A DNA stretch of 64,000 bases, from assembly GCA_947503575.1 (NCBI GenBank), contig CANNDZ010000001.1, positions 124,001 through 188,000 of the forward strand, given 5' to 3'. The stretch's first letter is position 1. Each line of letters starts with the position of its first letter. Both the position numbers and the translations under genes were made by a program. This document shows positions 61,515 to 64,000 of the stretch, one piece after another. The notes beneath the pieces were generated by a model, which saw nothing but the letters and a program-made list of their open reading frames with translations, did no database searches and had not been told where the DNA came from. Source of the stretch: an uncultured Kordiimonas sp. (GTDB lineage Bacteria > Pseudomonadota > Alphaproteobacteria > Sphingomonadales > Kordiimonadaceae).

Positions 61515-64000
61515 ATGTCAAATGTCGGACAAGACACGCTCAACACACGCCGCACGCTTACCGTGGACGGCAAAGAATATGACTATTTCAGCCTGAAGGC
61601 TGCTGCCGAGAAAATTGGTGACGTGTCACAGTTGCCCTACACGCTGAAGGTTCTTCTCGAAAACCTGTTGCGGTTCGAAGACGGCGTTAGCGTCAAGACA
61701 ACCGATATTCAGGCTTTATCTGACTGGCAAAAAGAGCGCAAAATCAATCATGAAATTGATTATCGCCCGGCGCGCGTTTTGATGCAGGACTTCACCGGCG
61801 TACCGGCGGTGGTGGACCTGGCGGCAATGCGATCTGCGATGGCAGACATGGGCGGCGACCCTGAGAAAATCAATCCGCTTGCCCAATGTGACCTGGTCAT
61901 CGACCACTCTGTTATGGTCGACAAGTTTGGCACTGCCCTCGCTTTCAAGCAAAATGTTGACCTTGAGATGGAGCGCAACGCTGAGCGCTATGAATTCCTG
62001 AAATGGGGCCAAAACAGTCTGGAAAACTTCAATACCGTCCCGCCCGGCACCGGCATCTGTCATCAGGTGAACCTGGAGTATATCGCCAAAACTGTATGGA
62101 CGACCGAAGGCACAGATGGCCGCATGCTTGCGTACCCTGACACCTGTGTCGGCACCGACAGCCACACCACCATGATCAACGGCCTTGCCGTTCTGGGTTG
62201 GGGTGTTGGCGGTATTGAGGCCGAAGCCGCCATGCTGGGGCAGCCGGTGTCGATGCTGATCCCGGAAGTGGTGGGCTTTAAACTAACAGGCAAACTGCTG
62301 GAAGGCATTACAGCCACTGACCTTGTCCTGACCGTGGTGCAAATGCTGCGGGAAAAAGGCGTGGTTGGCAAATTTGTCGAGTTTTATGGCAGTGGCCTTG
62401 ATGAACTGACGCTGGCTGACCAGGCGACCATCGCCAATATGGGCCCTGAATACGGTGCAACCTGCGGCTTTTTCCCTATCTCCCGCCAAACAATTGATTA
62501 CATGGAATTTACCGGCCGCGACCAAGACACCATTAAGCTGGTTGAAGCCTACGCCAAAGAGCAGGGCATGTGGCGCGACACCAATTCACCGGATCCCATT
62601 TTCACCGATACGCTGGAACTGGATATTTCAACCGTCACACCGTCGCTCGCTGGTCCAAAACGCCCGCAGGATAGGGTTGAACTTGCGGTTGCAGACACAG
62701 CCTTCAATGACGTGCTTGAAAGCTTTGGTAAGCTAGGCGACGAGGCCGGCTATTCGGTCGAAGGTCAGGATTACAGGCTAAACCACGGCGATGTTTGTAT
62801 TGCTGCGATCACAAGCTGCACCAACACATCAAACCCCGGTGTACTGGTTGCCGCTGGTCTGGTGGCAAAAAAAGCCAACGAACTGGGCTTGCAGCGCAAA
62901 CCTTGGGTGAAAACGTCGCTTGCGCCCGGTTCTCAGGTTGTAACCGACTATCTGGACAAGGCTGGCTTAACCGAACACCTGGATGCGCTGGGGTTTAACC
63001 TGGTGGGATACGGCTGCACCACCTGTATTGGAAACTCAGGCCCACTACAGGGCCCCATTAGCAGGGCTATCAACGAAAACGACATGGTCTGCACCAGTGT
63101 TTCGTCCGGTAACCGGAACTTCGAAGGCCGCATCAGCCAGGACATTAAAGCCAATTATCTGGCGTCACCGCCGCTGGTGGTTGCCTATGCGCTGGCCGGT
63201 TCCATGAAAATCAACATCACGAAAGACCCGATTGCACAAGACAAAAACGGTAACGATGTTTACCTGAAAGACCTGTGGCCATCAAATGCCGAGGTGGATG
63301 CGGCGGTTAATGCATCGCTGACACGGGAGATGTTCATAGACCGCTACGCTGACGTGTTCACTGGCACACCGGAATGGCAGGCCATACCGGTTGCCGAGGG
63401 CCAGACCTATAGCTGGAATGATAAATCCACTTATATTCAGCATCCACCGTATTTTCAGGGCATGAGCCCGAATGTAGATGCTACATCCAATATCATCGGC
63501 GCGCGGCCGCTGGCACTCTTGGGGGACAGCATCACTACGGATCACATTAGCCCCGCCGGCGCGATCAAGGCAGACAGCCCGGCAGGCGAATACCTCCAAG
63601 ATCACGGCGTGGACCGCAAAGACTTCAACAGCTATGGCTCCCGTCGCGGCAACCATGAAGTCATGATGCGCGGCACCTTCGCCAATATTCGCCTACGCAA
63701 CCTGATGGCACCGGGCACCGAAGGCGGCTGGACAACGCACCAGCCGTCGGGTGAAGTCATGAGCATTTATGAAGCCTCGATGAGGTACCAGGAAGCGGAC
63801 ACACCGCTGGTGGTTATTGGCGGCAAAGAATATGGCACCGGCTCCAGTCGGGATTGGGCCGCCAAAGGTACCAACCTTTTGGGCGTTAAAGCGGTTCTAG
63901 TTGAAAGCTTTGAACGCATCCACCGCTCCAATCTGGTGGGTATGGGGGTGCTGCCGCTGCAGTTCAAGGACGGCGACAACCGTGAAAGCCTGGGCCTGAC
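61515..64000 (+). CDS. acnA: Aconitate hydratase A, C-terminus outside window
   Basis: The first 828 codons of AcnA, running off the right edge (about 60 residues missing by comparison with the family). It begins [20 protein letters not shown]. The Fe-S motif [10 protein letters not shown] and the cysteine pair in [11 protein letters not shown] are intact, as is [20 protein letters not shown]. It catalyses citrate-isocitrate isomerisation. The ATG at 61515 follows a loosely spaced ggag. Head-to-head with acnB. Confidence 0.96.
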   Translation, partial: MSNVGQDTLNTRRTLTVDGKEYDYFSLKAAAEKIGDVSQLPYTLKVLLENLLRFEDGVSVKTTDIQALSDWQKERKINHEIDYRPARVLMQDFTGVPAVVDLAAMRSAMADMGGDPEKINPLAQCDLVIDHSVMVDKFGTALAFKQNVDLEMERNAERYEFLKWGQNSLENFNTVPPGTGICHQVNLEYIAKTVWTTEGTDGRMLAYPDTCVGTDSHTTMINGLAVLGWGVGGIEAEAAMLGQPVSMLIPEVVGFKLTGKLLEGITATDLVLTVVQMLREKGVVGKFVEFYGSGLDELTLADQATIANMGPEYGATCGFFPISRQTIDYMEFTGRDQDTIKLVEAYAKEQGMWRDTNSPDPIFTDTLELDISTVTPSLAGPKRPQDRVELAVADTAFNDVLESFGKLGDEAGYSVEGQDYRLNHGDVCIAAITSCTNTSNPGVLVAAGLVAKKANELGLQRKPWVKTSLAPGSQVVTDYLDKAGLTEHLDALGFNLVGYGCTTCIGNSGPLQGPISRAINENDMVCTSVSSGNRNFEGRISQDIKANYLASPPLVVAYALAGSMKINITKDPIAQDKNGNDVYLKDLWPSNAEVDAAVNASLTREMFIDRYADVFTGTPEWQAIPVAEGQTYSWNDKSTYIQHPPYFQGMSPNVDATSNIIGARPLALLGDSITTDHISPAGAIKADSPAGEYLQDHGVDRKDFNSYGSRRGNHEVMMRGTFANIRLRNLMAPGTEGGWTTHQPSGEVMSIYEASMRYQEADTPLVVIGGKEYGTGSSRDWAAKGTNLLGVKAVLVESFERIHRSNLVGMGVLPLQFKDGDNRESLGL

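Noticed and set aside
1-64000. CRISPR arrays, insertion sequences, prophage or toxin-antitoxin genes
   Set aside because: No regularly spaced repeats, transposase, integrase, phage structural or toxin-type genes were found on either strand.

Overview
The window looks like chromosomal core DNA of a free-living, probably marine, Alphaproteobacterium. The evidence is the complete System I cytochrome c maturation operon in ccmA-to-ccmI order, an RpoH-type sigma factor next to carD, a fdxA/S4-protein/Suv3-like helicase run, cobS/cobT beside rpmB and bolA, and an IalB-family protein near rlmN. Kordiimonadales or a relative is my guess, made from gene content only. I see no phage, transposase, integrase, plasmid or CRISPR signature, so novelty here would be in small genes, leaders and altered enzymes rather than in an island.

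Layout. 1-1381 (-) is the N-terminal part of a large SBBP-repeat, flagellin-motif protein that runs off the left edge. 1.6-3.7 kb (+): yggT, folD, marC family. 3.7-9.7 kb: two glutathione transferases, a DUF3108 exported protein, argG with an AEC transporter and ytoQ, and a TipA-like MerR regulator with a clear operator. 9.9-14.6 kb (-): an exported ureohydrolase coupled to a 53-residue membrane protein, a GNAT enzyme, rlmN and a membrane acyltransferase. 14.7-15.7 kb: a membrane LytTR regulator behind three direct repeats. 15.7-20 kb (-): an IalB / 46-residue membrane protein / DUF4344 metallopeptidase operon, an RNA methyltransferase and a TPR sulfotransferase. 20-24 kb: MFS carrier, yciB/ispZ, FkbM methyltransferase, NUDIX enzyme.

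24.2-31.2 kb (-) is ccmABCDEFGHI with overlapping genes throughout C to I. 31.4-42 kb: a cardiolipin synthase-type PLD protein, an Mpo1-like protein, lipid-degradation enzymes (crotonase, dienoyl-CoA reductase-like SDR) with a LysR regulator, an exported nitrilase-fold protein without its catalytic cysteine, a nitroreductase and a large exported M14 peptidase. 42-51 kb: tRNA-Arg(CCT), an orphan CHASE4 histidine kinase, a degenerate exported thermonuclease-fold protein, then rpoH, carD, fdxA, an S4 protein and the helicase. 51-64 kb: a Tat-exported amidase, rpmB, a phytase-like esterase, cobT, cobS, bolA, an AhpD-like protein with a structured leader, a 32-residue membrane protein, and acnB and acnA head to head.

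Three themes stand out. First, several hydrolases of C-N or peptide bonds carry export signals (ureohydrolase, nitrilase-fold protein, amidase, M14 peptidase, DUF4344 peptidase), which suggests periplasmic processing of nitrogenous compounds. Second, three short membrane proteins (53, 46 and 32 residues) sit in or beside operons. Third, both aconitase families are present as a divergent pair, with an AcnB of the long form I associate with Bacteroidetes. All functional calls come from reading motifs by eye; no database search was possible.
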